From: Dyadobacter bucti
GTDB lineage: Bacteria > Bacteroidota > Bacteroidia > Cytophagales > Spirosomataceae
Assembly (NCBI RefSeq): GCF_005869225.1
Contig: NZ_SWFP01000002.1
Location: 434,001 to 498,000 of the forward strand
Reading direction: 5' to 3'
DNA: 64,000 nucleotides
In this document: piece after piece, positions 53,359 through 63,300 of the stretch
How the letters are laid out: every line of letters starts with the position of its first letter
How positions within the stretch are numbered: the stretch's first letter is position 1
Program-made: the position numbers and the translations under genes
The notes under the pieces: model-generated
Databases searched by the model: none
What the model saw: only the letters and a program-made list of their open reading frames with translations
Told to the model about the DNA's origin: nothing

Positions 53359-55614
53359 CTATATGATCACAGCCGGATCAGTAATGCGGTGTTCGAGGGA
53401 CGAATCATACGCTACTTCCATATTGGCGTACTCGACGGTTACCGTCGGTCTCATCGCCGACCTGTAAATACCAAACTTCCAATACGGCCCCAGTTTATCA
53501 GGATAACCCATTCCGATGTCGGAAATGTTGATCAGCTCTTTTCCATTCTGCCACCATTGAAGCTGCGCGTTTGTAGGCGAAAAACGCATGCGCACAACTA
53601 CCCTGTGCCATATTCCCCGGGCAAACCGTCCGCCTCCCCGGTAAATGTATTTGGGCGCCGTCTGAATTGGGTCTTCCAGTGTAGATGCCGTATATGCACT
53701 AATTGTATCCAAACCTTCAAGTCTGAAACCCAATACAGGCCCGGTGCTCATTTCACCGGGATCTTCCGTCGCGTGTACCTGACCTAAATAGCACCATTCT
53801 ACCGGGGACAAGTCCAGCGGATCACCGACCGCTATCCTGATCGCGTACGAAAACCACACGTCTTTGTCAAACGGCAGCGGAGAATTTTTCATGTACAATT
53901 CACACCTTTCTTTTCTTTTCGGGTTCCGGGCATCTCCCGTCCATGTATCACCGGCGCGTACCTGGAAACTGAAAATAGGGGAAGTCTTGTTTGATGCCTG
54001 TCGTAACGACCATGTTTTATTTGGAGATTGAACCATGTAAGTGGAATCAAACACTTTTAGCAAAGCATTGTTGAGCAATGCGCCCTCATATTTATGCGGA
54101 AACAATGACTGGGCAATATCCTCTTTGTTAATGTTTGTTTCACCAGCCTCATAGTAGTTCACAGCCTGCATTTCACTTTCCGAAGTGGGTATCTGATAAT
54201 TACCCTTCATTTTGCTCAGCCACACCCCGCCCCTTGTCCGCTGAATAAAAATGTCGTGCTCTTCATCAGCCAGAGGTTCATTCAAAATCACAACATCGGA
54301 TGCGCGTGTCACAACTGCTGATGCCGTACGGATATAGCTGGTCATCTCCTCGCTTTTTTCAAACTGCACACCCCAGACAAGAATACCGCTTTCCCCGTCT
54401 CCGGTGTAGGAAGCCTGTCCGTTGGTACGGCACGGACCTATTGTAATAGTCGTAGAACTGCTGGTAACCGGAAATGTCATGCAAAAGCGAAACCACCCTC
54501 GTCCGATATTTTCTACCACAACAGCTGGGAATATGTTTGGGTTTCTGTTGCCGAAAGCACCATTCTCCAGGTCGATGTGGACAGCTGCATCATTGACCAT
54601 AATACTGCCCCATTTCCGTTCAGCAGCCTTAAAAAACGCACTTAAAGTATACACCTCATTTCTTACAGTATTGACAGGCGTACCAGACAGAATACAGTGC
54701 ATAGCGTTTTCCACATTTTCCCGGATTTTAAAGGCAAAATTCTGCCCGTCGGGGGATAGTGTCCGCGTTGCGATCACATCTGCACTCTGCTTTGACCAGG
54801 CCGAATTGGTGAACGTCTGCGAATACCGGATCAGGTTCGTTCCGGCGGGCTCTATCAGGGCCCCGGCCAATGCAGGCGCCTGGCCTGACCACCTGTAATT
54901 ATAGCGTAACCCGGAATAAGGCCTGCCGGTTGTTGGCGCATAAGCCGAAACCGAAGATCCCTGTTCCAACTGCGCACCCCAGGCATAAATGTAGTTGTCG
55001 GTGTTCCCTGAATAATGTATCTCCTTACTGTCGCCCAGAATAAAAATGTGCAGGCCCGATTCCGGGCTGCGGTCGGGTACGCCTGTAATTTTGAGCCTCC
55101 ACCATCCGTTACCGGCACTAATTGCCTGGTAGCCGATCACATTGGAGCTAAACGAAAGAAAGGAACCGTCAGTAAGGTCGAACCTGACCGCAGGTGTACC
55201 TCCGGTAAAAGACGCGCCGCCCACAAAACTAAACTGAATTTTACTTCGCGTACCTGCTTTGAGGTAAACACTGATCGTAACCGGCTCTCCTTTTATCACG
55301 TTCACATTTCTCGACATCCGGTGTTCGCCCAGCACGTTGGTTTCTGTAAGTTTATTGGCGGTATTTTTGCCATCCGGCGCAGTAAATTCGGTGGGTACCG
55401 ATGCCGTAACACCGATCTTGCTCCAGACATCATTCGCGAAATCCTGGCTTTGTGTCAGGAGGTTTTGCCCTGGTTGTGCAAAATGTATATAACCGTCGGC
55501 CCCCATGTAGGATGCTTCCGTTTCCCGCGAAAATGAAATATTGTCATCGAGAGACTCCGGCTCCTGCCGGAAATCAAAAGTCTTTAGTGATGTTGATAGT
55601 AAAGAAGGAGTCAT
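53359..55614 (-). CDS. Polysaccharide-lyase-like protein with phage tail-fibre-type modules
   Basis: The start is placed at the ATG (55614); a longer frame needs a TTG at 55689. The 751-residue protein begins with ISFSRETEASYMGADG. Two repeated ~190-residue carbohydrate-binding-like modules follow (NLLTQSQDFANDVWSK at about 49; NLIRYSQTFTNSAWSK at about 258), each ending in WGAQLEQGSSVSAYAPTTG- or WGVQFEKSEEMTSYI-like text, the second then running into VVTRASDVVIL. These phrases are characteristic of phage tail-spike/fibre proteins. Residues ~540-751 form a jelly-roll domain like heparin-lyase-type polysaccharide lyases (KRKERCELYM, VRMRFSPTNAQLQWWQNGKE). No signal peptide is visible. It is a lone gene with a strong terminator. 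It may be a phage-derived depolymerase or a surface protein exported by an unrecognised route. Confidence 0.72.
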   Translation of the reverse strand: MTPSLLSTSLKTFDFRQEPESLDDNISFSRETEASYMGADGYIHFAQPGQNLLTQSQDFANDVWSKIGVTASVPTEFTAPDGKNTANKLTETNVLGEHRMSRNVNVIKGEPVTISVYLKAGTRSKIQFSFVGGASFTGGTPAVRFDLTDGSFLSFSSNVIGYQAISAGNGWWRLKITGVPDRSPESGLHIFILGDSKEIHYSGNTDNYIYAWGAQLEQGSSVSAYAPTTGRPYSGLRYNYRWSGQAPALAGALIEPAGTNLIRYSQTFTNSAWSKQSADVIATRTLSPDGQNFAFKIRENVENAMHCILSGTPVNTVRNEVYTLSAFFKAAERKWGSIMVNDAAVHIDLENGAFGNRNPNIFPAVVVENIGRGWFRFCMTFPVTSSSTTITIGPCRTNGQASYTGDGESGILVWGVQFEKSEEMTSYIRTASAVVTRASDVVILNEPLADEEHDIFIQRTRGGVWLSKMKGNYQIPTSESEMQAVNYYEAGETNINKEDIAQSLFPHKYEGALLNNALLKVFDSTYMVQSPNKTWSLRQASNKTSPIFSFQVRAGDTWTGDARNPKRKERCELYMKNSPLPFDKDVWFSYAIRIAVGDPLDLSPVEWCYLGQVHATEDPGEMSTGPVLGFRLEGLDTISAYTASTLEDPIQTAPKYIYRGGGRFARGIWHRVVVRMRFSPTNAQLQWWQNGKELINISDIGMGYPDKLGPYWKFGIYRSAMRPTVTVEYANMEVAYDSSLEHRITDPAVII

Positions 55615-56185
55615 AGAATTGACACAATTAATATTATGATGTGTTGGCAATAGAGGATTCAAATCAAAAAATGCCGGGCTGAATGACAAGTAACTTCAGG
55701 ATTTTATACCGGCAATTCAACTGACAGGTTGCAGGGTCAGGGTGTTATTTTTAATAACAGAAGTAATTTAATTTTCTCATAGGTTCATACGGATAGTGAG
55801 GTTTATGTTTTCTTGGTCTGAAAGGCGGGTGGCTAAAATTATTTTTTACATGTGTAGAGATTTAACGAATGACAGGAAAAATCGCAAATATTAAATCTGA
55901 ACCATTCAAAAAACACTCCGGGGCGAGACAACCTGTGAATATAATTGTAATTTCTCCATAGAAATGTTCAACTTTTCTCACAGGTTATTCCATTACATTA
56001 TATCAAATCTTATCAGGTGGGGGCGTATTTTATACTTCTTACCTAAAAGTATAAAGAAAATGAAGAAATATAAAATCCGAAAATGGATTTGATGAGGAGG
56101 TTGACCAAAAAACCAGTGAATGGTATTGTGAGCAGATATTGACTCATAAAAGCGTGAATAAGATCTAGTTACGAGAACGTTAATT

Positions 56186-56229
56186 ATACTACAAAGACGC
56201 ATAGTTTCAACTGTATATATTTGTAGTAT
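56186..56229. promoter_or_regulatory. Operator-like inverted repeat overlapping a possible -7 box
   Basis: ATACTACAAA (56186-56195) and TTTGTAGTAT (56220-56229) are perfect inverted copies 24 bp apart. The right arm overlaps TATATTTG (56216-56223), a plus-strand TAnnTTTG match. It could be a regulator site or an old element end. No gene close downstream clearly uses it. Confidence 0.35.
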
Positions 56230-56482
56230 GATTTAAAATGTAAGTAGTTTTCTTTATTGTTTCGAACTAATTTTTAATCAAATAAATATCTCTATTCAAC
56301 TACATTTCCAAAATACACAGCAAGATATTCAAGCAATTCCCGATATTAGTTTTGAATGGTCAGATTACATGGGAAACTTATTCCACAACGCTTGCGGCAC
56401 TTTCCCGGATTGAGATAAAAGTATTTCCCCAGTTTTTATAAATGCGGCTGATAAAAGCCACTCAATACGAAGGAGAATAGTG

Positions 56483-56647
56483 ATGGAGGAAAGAGGTAAT
56501 TCCACATTTTGCTTCGAAGAAATGCGCGACTACCGACGGATTGGAACCAAAGTAAAAAGATCATGGCACCTGAGCTTCCCGGCATCAGGAACAGCAGTTC
56601 CCGGACAGGCAGTGTTGCAGGGCGCATATTTGACTGTCAATATCTAA
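56483..56647 (+). CDS. Possible small plus-strand ORF of unknown function
   Basis: This 54-codon frame (MEERGNSTFCFEEMRDYRRI ... GAYLTVNI) begins 8 nt after AAGGAGAA, a purine-rich sequence that could serve as a ribosome site, though most Bacteroidota genes here show none. Its composition is mixed, without a signal or membrane segment, and no family was recognised. It ends inside the terminator region of the opposite-strand gene. It may be a remnant or chance frame. Confidence 0.2.
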   Translation: MEERGNSTFCFEEMRDYRRIGTKVKRSWHLSFPASGTAVPGQAVLQGAYLTVNI

Positions 56648-56687
56648 ATAAAAAAACATCCCGTTGAGCGGCCGCTCAACGGGATGT
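56648..56687 (-). terminator. Terminator formed by a perfect 32-bp palindrome
   Basis: ACATCCCGTTGAGCGG directly abuts its exact reverse complement CCGCTCAACGGGATGT (56656-56687), with a NotI sequence at the centre. On the minus strand it is followed by a T-run (plus-strand A-run 56650-56656). It lies 67 bp after the stop of the Gfo/Idh gene and should end the SusC-SusD-DUF1080-Gfo/Idh transcript. Confidence 0.85.
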
Positions 56688-56754
56688 TGCACATTAATTA
56701 TGATGGATACTTTTATGAAAAACCTCGAGATATCGCAGTCGGATTGACAGACCG

Positions 56755-58098
56755 TTACACTACCGGGTTCCAGCCTTTTTCATATTCCCTGGACCACAGC
56801 TTCTCTGCATCTTTGTCACCGATAATGTGCCCGTTTTGAGGGTCAATTTTCAGGTCCCTACCCACACGCCAGGCAATATTACCCAACTGCATGGCCACCA
56901 CACTTTTGTAACCCAATTCCACATCACAATTCGGCCGTCGGTTGGTTTTAATGGCATCCAGAAAATCAGCAACATGCAGGCTGTCCATACCCAGGCTCGG
57001 ACTGGCCAGGTTACGTCCCTGCACATCTGCCTTTTCCTGTGATTTTACTTCTTTTATGAGCTTGCCGTCGAGGTCGTAAACAGTGTATTCGTCACCGCCG
57101 GTATCAAGGCTTCCGTTCTCGCCATAGAAAATAATACCCCGGTCAAGCCCTTCGATTTTCCGGCCGTTGGAGCTTCTTGATTCCCAAACCAGGGATATAC
57201 GCCCTGGAAAGTCCATCGCAATCACTTGCGTATCAGGCGTTTCCCAATCATCTTTAAACTCATACCGTCCACCCACTGAGCTTACACGGGTAGGAAAGTC
57301 GACGCCAAGTCCCCAGCGTGCCACATCTACCTCGTGCGTACCGTTGTTCAGAGCTTCTCCTGTTCCCCAGTGCCAGAACCAATGCCAGTCGTAGTGGATA
57401 AGCCCTTCCTTGTAAGGCATACGTGGTGCCGGTCCCTGCCACAGCTCATAGTCGAGCCATGATGGTACTGTGCCCGGTTTCAGAATTGTCGCCTTGCGTT
57501 TGTTGGTGTACCACGTTTTGGCCATATAAACCCGGCCTATAATACCTTTATGCAGCTCATTGATACCTTCCGTTAATATCGGAGCCGAGCGGCGTTGTGC
57601 GCCCATTTGGACTACACGTTTGTATTTACGTGCCGCCTCAACGGCCAATTCTCCTTCTCTCGGGTTGTGGCTTAATGGTTTTTCCACATACACGTGCTTT
57701 CCGGCCTGACAACCCATGATCGTGAGCGGTGCGTGCCAGTGGTCCGGCGTTGCAATGTAAATCGCGTCGATTGATTTATCTTCGAGTACCTTCCGGCAGT
57801 CTTTTTCCGACTTCGGGGTTTGTACTTGTTTGGCATCCATCACTGCCTTGATTGCCTTTGGAATGGCGCGTTCGTCCACATCGCAGACTACGCCCACTTC
57901 CGCGCCTTTCTGGCCGGCAAAAGTTGCGCCCATGCTTTTTCCACGGCTGTTTACGCCGATCGTTCCTACCCTTACCAGTTCATTGGCACCAATAATACGG
58001 TTATAACTTTTGGCACTGAAACCGAAAGCGGAACCGCCTATCGCTACACCTACCGACCCTGCTGCTGCTTTCTTTAAAAAATCGCGTCTATTTTCCAT
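56755..58098 (-). CDS. Tat-exported Gfo/Idh/MocA-family oxidoreductase
   Basis: This 447-residue protein has a twin-arginine signal (ENRRDFLKKAAAGSVGVAIGG), a Rossmann domain (VRVGTIGVNSRG, about 42-53) and the family catalytic motif YVEKPLSHNP (Lys about 140), then the C-terminal alpha/beta domain with GTHEVDVARWGLG. Exported members oxidise the C3 hydroxyl of sugars and glycosides or act as NAD-dependent glycosidases (GH109-like). It begins 3 bp after the DUF1080 gene in the third SusC/SusD locus, and the pairing points to the glycoside 3-oxidation route. It is followed by a strong terminator. Confidence 0.9.
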   Translation of the reverse strand: MENRRDFLKKAAAGSVGVAIGGSAFGFSAKSYNRIIGANELVRVGTIGVNSRGKSMGATFAGQKGAEVGVVCDVDERAIPKAIKAVMDAKQVQTPKSEKDCRKVLEDKSIDAIYIATPDHWHAPLTIMGCQAGKHVYVEKPLSHNPREGELAVEAARKYKRVVQMGAQRRSAPILTEGINELHKGIIGRVYMAKTWYTNKRKATILKPGTVPSWLDYELWQGPAPRMPYKEGLIHYDWHWFWHWGTGEALNNGTHEVDVARWGLGVDFPTRVSSVGGRYEFKDDWETPDTQVIAMDFPGRISLVWESRSSNGRKIEGLDRGIIFYGENGSLDTGGDEYTVYDLDGKLIKEVKSQEKADVQGRNLASPSLGMDSLHVADFLDAIKTNRRPNCDVELGYKSVVAMQLGNIAWRVGRDLKIDPQNGHIIGDKDAEKLWSREYEKGWNPVV

Positions 58099-58101
58099 AA
58101 C

Positions 58102-58806
58102 TTATAACTCTTTGATTTTAATGTTTTTAAAAGAAACATCCGCTCCGTGCTCCTGCAAAAGGATATGCCCTTTTGCAACCGTTCCGAACGCAGGTACCGA
58201 TTTGTTGAATTTGCTCAACGCAACCGCATCGGTGTACTCTTTTCCGCTCCTTGTAAATTCCAGGATTTTAATACCATTGAGCCAGTGCTCCACTTTTTTT
58301 CCTTTTGCCACCACCCGCATCGTGTTCCATTTTCCAGGTGCATTCGTTTTTTTGACCGATTCATCCGGCGGCATGACATCGTAAAAGGAACCTGTAAGAT
58401 GATTGGCTTTTTTGTTGTCCTCAGCCAGCTTATCGTCCAGGATCTGATACTCAAATCCCAGGTTTCCGCCTTTTTCATATTTGGTGAAAAAGTACTTGAT
58501 CCCGCTGTTCCCTTCCGGTGCAATATTAAAATCTGCCATCAGTTCAAAGTCGCCAAACTCTCCGGCGCTCACAATGTCACCTCCTTTTTTGCCTTTGACC
58601 GCGGAAATAGTGCCGTCTTTCACCTCCCAGCCAGCCGGTACCGGAGCGCCTGCAGTGGTGGTCCAGCCGGTAGTAGTTTTCCCATCAAATAAAAGCACCC
58701 ATCCTTCCTTTTTCTCCTTGGTAGTCAACACATTTGCCTTCTGCGAGAAGGCTGCGGACGGAAACAGCATCCAAACCAGCAAGCCACTTATCAGTATTTT
58801 ATTCAT
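58102..58806 (-). CDS. Exported DUF1080 protein (3-keto-glycoside hydrolase/lyase-like)
   Basis: This 234-residue protein has a signal peptide (residues 1-21, AAFSQ) and a jelly-roll DUF1080 domain with the family phrases GWVLLFDGKTTTGW, NSGIKYFFTKY, GFEYQILDDK and KWNTMRVVAKGKKVEHWLNG. The family includes 3-keto-disaccharide hydrolases that act after C3 oxidation by exported Gfo/Idh enzymes. It sits 16 bp after SusD and 3 bp before the Gfo/Idh gene, fitting a two-step periplasmic glycan cleavage. The exact glycan is unknown. Confidence 0.9.
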   Translation of the reverse strand: MNKILISGLLVWMLFPSAAFSQKANVLTTKEKKEGWVLLFDGKTTTGWTTTAGAPVPAGWEVKDGTISAVKGKKGGDIVSAGEFGDFELMADFNIAPEGNSGIKYFFTKYEKGGNLGFEYQILDDKLAEDNKKANHLTGSFYDVMPPDESVKKTNAPGKWNTMRVVAKGKKVEHWLNGIKILEFTRSGKEYTDAVALSKFNKSVPAFGTVAKGHILLQEHGADVSFKNIKIKEL

Positions 58807-58822
58807 TTTGGTTCGTGTTCAA

Positions 58823-60334
58823 TTAATAGCCGGGATTTTGTTTGATTTTTTCAGGATTGGACTGAATTACTTGCAAAGGGATGGGGAACAAAAGCATATT
58901 GTCGTTCCAGCTGGCCGGATTGAAGCCATTTTGTTCCTTTTGCTCCTGGCTCATCACATCTTTTGCACGCTCGGTACGTACCAGGTCAAACCATCTGTGG
59001 TTTTCAAAGGCAAGCTCAATGCGGCGCTCTTTTTCGATAGCCAGCAAAAATGCAGCATCGGAAGTAAATGGAGCATAGTCAGGAACTGCCCCGGCTGCTG
59101 CGCCGGCAGTATTTCGGGCACGCTGACGAATTTTATTGAGATAAATAAGGGCCGTCTGCTGTTGTTTTCCCTGGCGCACCAGTGCTTCGCTGTAAAGCAG
59201 ATACACGTCGGCAAGTCTCAGCTCGATCCAGTTATTGTCATTGTCCGGTGTAACCGAGAAGGACACGTCATAATATTTCTTGACATACTTTTCGTTGATC
59301 CTTGTCCCACCCGGATCGGACACGTATCCGTCGCTCATTGAAATCGCTTTTCTAGGATCGCCAACTTCGTAAGCAGCCGACATTGAAGGCGTAGGTGCAT
59401 TGAATCCCGACTTATCCCCTACCAGAACAACTTCCTTATTTGAGAAACGCGGCGCGAAATCGTTGCTCCACGGGCTTCCCGTAGTGGTACCTCCCTTTTT
59501 GTACTGAACCTCGAACAAGGATTCAGAACTGTTTTTGTTCGTCACGCTGAAAAGTGTCTTGTAATCCGCAACCAGTGAATATTGCGGGTTGTTAATTATT
59601 TCAAGTGCCTTTGCTTCTGCCAGGGCATAATGCGAGGCCCCTTTTTTCAAAGGATAACCGGCCATGGTCATATATACTTTGGCAAGCAAGCCTTTGGCCC
59701 CGCCCAGCGTCACACGGCCTTTATCATTGGAAGCATAAGTTCCGGGGAGATTAGCCTCAGCAAATTTCAGGTCATCTACAATAAAATTATAGATCTCCCC
59801 CGTCGAAACCCGTCCAAGCGTATAGGCTTCCTGTACCGACAATTGTTTGTCCACCTTCGGCACATCTCCATAAACCCGCACCAGCCAGAAGTAAACGAGC
59901 GCACGCAGGAACCTGGCTTCTGCTTTATATTGAGATTTCAGTTTTTCGTCCCGGAAAGGAACTGCATCAATTTTATCCAGCACAATATTGGCCCGGAGTA
60001 TGGTAACAAAGCTGCGGTTCCACAAGTCCAGTATGTTCTGGTTGTCGGAAAGCAGGATATCACCGAAATTATCGATCGAAGTCATATCCTTGGAGCTTCC
60101 GGGTACCCATGAAAAAGTAGTATTATCGGAACGGATCTCGCCCGTGTAGATGTAAAGCTGATTATACACATCCCGCAGCGACGCGTACGGAGACATGACA
60201 GCCTGGTTCATATCCTGCTCGGTTTTATAGAAATTCCCGGCATTCATATCCGAAATAGGCTGAAGATCTATGAATTTTTCCTTGCAAGAAAGAGAGGCCC
60301 CTACTAGCAAAGAGGCTAAAATATATCGTTTCAT
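58823..60334 (-). CDS. SusD/RagB-family outer-membrane lipoprotein
   Basis: This 503-residue surface lipoprotein has a signal peptide ending ASLSCKEKFIDLQP, with a charged stretch after the Cys, classic SusD helices (FYKTEQDMNQAVMSPYASLRD; ARFLRALVYFWLVRVYGDVP) and the family C-terminus LFPIPLQVIQSNPEKIKQNPGY. It is the glycan-binding partner of the following-strand SusC, whose stop is 25 bp upstream of its start, and precedes DUF1080 by 16 bp. Confidence 0.94.
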   Translation of the reverse strand: MKRYILASLLVGASLSCKEKFIDLQPISDMNAGNFYKTEQDMNQAVMSPYASLRDVYNQLYIYTGEIRSDNTTFSWVPGSSKDMTSIDNFGDILLSDNQNILDLWNRSFVTILRANIVLDKIDAVPFRDEKLKSQYKAEARFLRALVYFWLVRVYGDVPKVDKQLSVQEAYTLGRVSTGEIYNFIVDDLKFAEANLPGTYASNDKGRVTLGGAKGLLAKVYMTMAGYPLKKGASHYALAEAKALEIINNPQYSLVADYKTLFSVTNKNSSESLFEVQYKKGGTTTGSPWSNDFAPRFSNKEVVLVGDKSGFNAPTPSMSAAYEVGDPRKAISMSDGYVSDPGGTRINEKYVKKYYDVSFSVTPDNDNNWIELRLADVYLLYSEALVRQGKQQQTALIYLNKIRQRARNTAGAAAGAVPDYAPFTSDAAFLLAIEKERRIELAFENHRWFDLVRTERAKDVMSQEQKEQNGFNPASWNDNMLLFPIPLQVIQSNPEKIKQNPGY

Positions 60335-60359
60335 TTTAAAAGAATTTAATGGGAAGTAA

Positions 60360-63300
60360 TTAAAATGTTACGTTAAGACCGGCAATAACGGTTCTTGCTG
60401 ATGGGTAACCCAAGTAATCGCCACCCCTTGACAACCCGGATTCACTGCTCGTTTCGGGGTCAAAACCAGGATATTTGGTGAACGTGTACAAATTTTGTCC
60501 AGTCACGTACACTCTCAGCGCCTTCACTTTGATACGCTGCATAAATTCATTGCTGAAGGTATACCCCAGCGAAACGTTACGGATACGCAGGAACGAACCG
60601 TCTTCCACCCAATAGCTCGACGGCTCTTTCTGGAGACCTTTCGGGTCACGGTTGGCGCGGAGAACTTCACCCGATCCCGGCTCTTCTTCTGAACGCCAGC
60701 GGTCTTTCAATTTCGCGCGGCCGTTTCTGTCACCATGATAAATACCGATCATGCGGTTAAAGAAACTGAACAATTTTGCTCCCTGGGAGCCGGTCAGCAT
60801 CAGGTTCAGGTCAAAACCCTTATAGGTAAAATCATTGCCGAAACCATAGATGAATTTCGGCTGGTTGCTACCCAGGTAAGTTTTGTCTGCCGCAGTGATT
60901 TGTCCGTCGTTATTAACATCGATATACCTTGGGTCGCCGGGCCTGTCATTGGCCAGGTGCGGCGCAGCATCAAGTTCCGCCTGGTTTTTAAATACACCGT
61001 CGTACTGGTAACCAAAGAAAGTAGCGATAGGCTGTCCTATGGTTGTAATAAACGTGTTGTTGGCGTTGGCAGCCCCAGAATAAATCGGGCGTCTGTCCGG
61101 TCCAAGCGCAAGTACCTTATTTTGATTGAACGAAATATTGGCATCGGTTGACCATTTAAACTCACCCGTTGTGTTTCTGGTCCTCACCAAAAATTCCATC
61201 CCTTTGTTTTCCACTTTGCCAATGTTCTGCAATTGTGTTGCGTAACCGCTGATAGTAGGAACAGGTACGTTCAGCAGCAGATCGACCGACTTACTGTTGT
61301 AAAAATCTGCTTCCAGACGAATTCTTTCACGCAACAGCCCCAGTTCAAGACCCAGGTTCCACTGCATTGTTTTTTCCCATCCCAGGTTAGGGTTCGGATA
61401 GTTCACCGGGTTCACCGCATTGACCAGAATTCCGTTCAAAGGATAGTACCCGGAAACTGTGCGGGCGATGGATTCATAATTTCCGATTTTGTTGTTTCCG
61501 ACCAATCCCCAGCTTCCTCTTACTTTCAGTTCGCTGATCTGGCTGATGTTCTGTAAAAAAGGTTCACTGCTGATCCTCCATCCCGCGGACACTGATGGGA
61601 ACGTACCCCATCTGTTTTCCGAACCAAATCTGGAAGAACCATCTCTCCGGATACTGGCAGAAAACAGGTATTTATCGTCATAAGAATACGTCAGACGGCT
61701 AAGGTAGGAAATAAGTGAATTCTGGTCCTCGGTGCCTGTGCCTCCTACAACCTGGCCGCCCTTGATATTACGTACGGCGTCGTTCGGGAAATTTTGTGCA
61801 TTGATACGGTTGTATTCTGCATAAGATTTCTGGGCAGTATATCCTGCCAGCAAGTTGACAGAGTGCTTATTAAACACCTTATTATAAGTAAGCGTATGTT
61901 CGTTCAGCCAGTTTGCACCCAGCCAGGTTTCGGCCCGTGCATTGGCGATGCGCGGCGCGCGGGAACCGTCGGTATCCACAAAAGATGGCTGATAGTATTT
62001 CAGGCGCCTGTTTTCCAAATTTCCGTTCAGGCTGACGCGGTATTTCAGTCCTTCCATGATCTGGTATTCCGCATAGGCAGAAGCGATCACAGCATTCTTT
62101 TTGGTGAAATTGGTCACGTTTTCGGCAATGCTCACCGGGTTGGCCACGTCTCCCGCCCATATCTCGGGGTTTCTTACCTGAGAACCATAAGTTCCGTCGG
62201 CGTTTCTCAGCGGGTAAATCGGCGGCAGGTAAAGTGCATAGGCAAGCGGGCTGTCCTTGCCATTCGCTATCTCGTTGTTTTCAGAATAGTAAGCACTTAC
62301 AGCCACACCCACTTCCAGTTTTTTGGTAACATTGGTGGTCAGGTTTGTCCTGAGATTATACCTTTTAAAATCGGTATTGATCTGGATCCCCTGCTGGTTG
62401 GTATAGCTTCCCGAAACTGCATACCTTGTTTTTTCTGAACCTCCGTTCACAGAAAGTTCGTGTTTTTGAGTCGACGCATTTCTGAATATCTCATCCTGCC
62501 AGTTGATATCGCCAAAATTGCTCGGGTCGTTGAAACTTTCCGGAATAATGTAAAAGTTGGCATTCGTATATTTCGACCTCATCTCGTTGGGATCGTTGAT
62601 GGTATGCGGAGGATCGCCAGGCATCGGGGTCCTGTCGAGCCAGGCCTGATTATGTCCGTCTTTGAAAAACTCAAGATATTCCCGGCTGTTCATCATGTCG
62701 ATTTTTCTGGCTACCTGCTGAACCCCGTAAAAAGTGCTGAACGAAACCGTCGGCGCACCGGTAGTACCTTTTTTGGTCGTGATGATCACCACACCATTGG
62801 CTCCGCGTGAACCGTAGATAGCTGTGGAAGACGCGTCTTTTAAAACCTGTATGCTTTCAATGTCGGATGTGTTAACGAGCGAAAAAGCACTGCTGTCGAT
62901 CGGATAACCATCGATCACATACAGGGGGGAGCTGTTGGCGGAAATAGATCCCGTGCCCCGGATGCGGATACTCAAACCTTCACCACCCGGCGCACCGTTC
63001 ACCTGCTGCACCTGCACACCGGCCATCTGTCCTACCAGCGCTTCTCCATAAGAAACCGCCGCTGCTTTGGTTTTAAGCCTGTCCGCCGAGATAGTCGCGA
63101 TAGCGCCTGTCAGGTCTGCCTTTTTCTGCGTTCCATAGCCCACCACCACTATTTCGTTCAGTGATTTGTTGTCTACTGCGAGCGAAATGTTGATGATGCT
63201 TTGGTTCCCCACGGCCATTTCCTGGGACGCGTAACCCACAAAAGAAAAAACAAGGATCGACTGGCTATTTGCGACGTCGAGGGTAAATTTTCCGTCGATG

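Larger units (their letters stand above)
55690..56754. other. Low-GC intergenic stretch of about 1.1 kb
   Basis: Between the lyase-like gene and the Gfo/Idh gene the sequence is markedly AT-rich, and no recognised protein is encoded. It holds a 10-bp inverted repeat near 56186-56229, a possible 54-codon plus-strand frame (56483-56647) and the Gfo/Idh terminator (56648-56687). The remainder shows nothing I can name. Confidence 0.6.

Noticed and set aside
55615..55689. TTG-initiated extension of the lyase-like protein
   Set aside because: It adds 25 residues with no signal peptide or domain. The ATG at 55614 begins just before the recognisable module.
53359..56754. Remnant prophage spanning the lyase-like gene and AT-rich stretch
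   Set aside because: Apart from the tail-fibre-like modules, no capsid, portal, terminase, integrase or lysis gene and no attachment repeats are visible.
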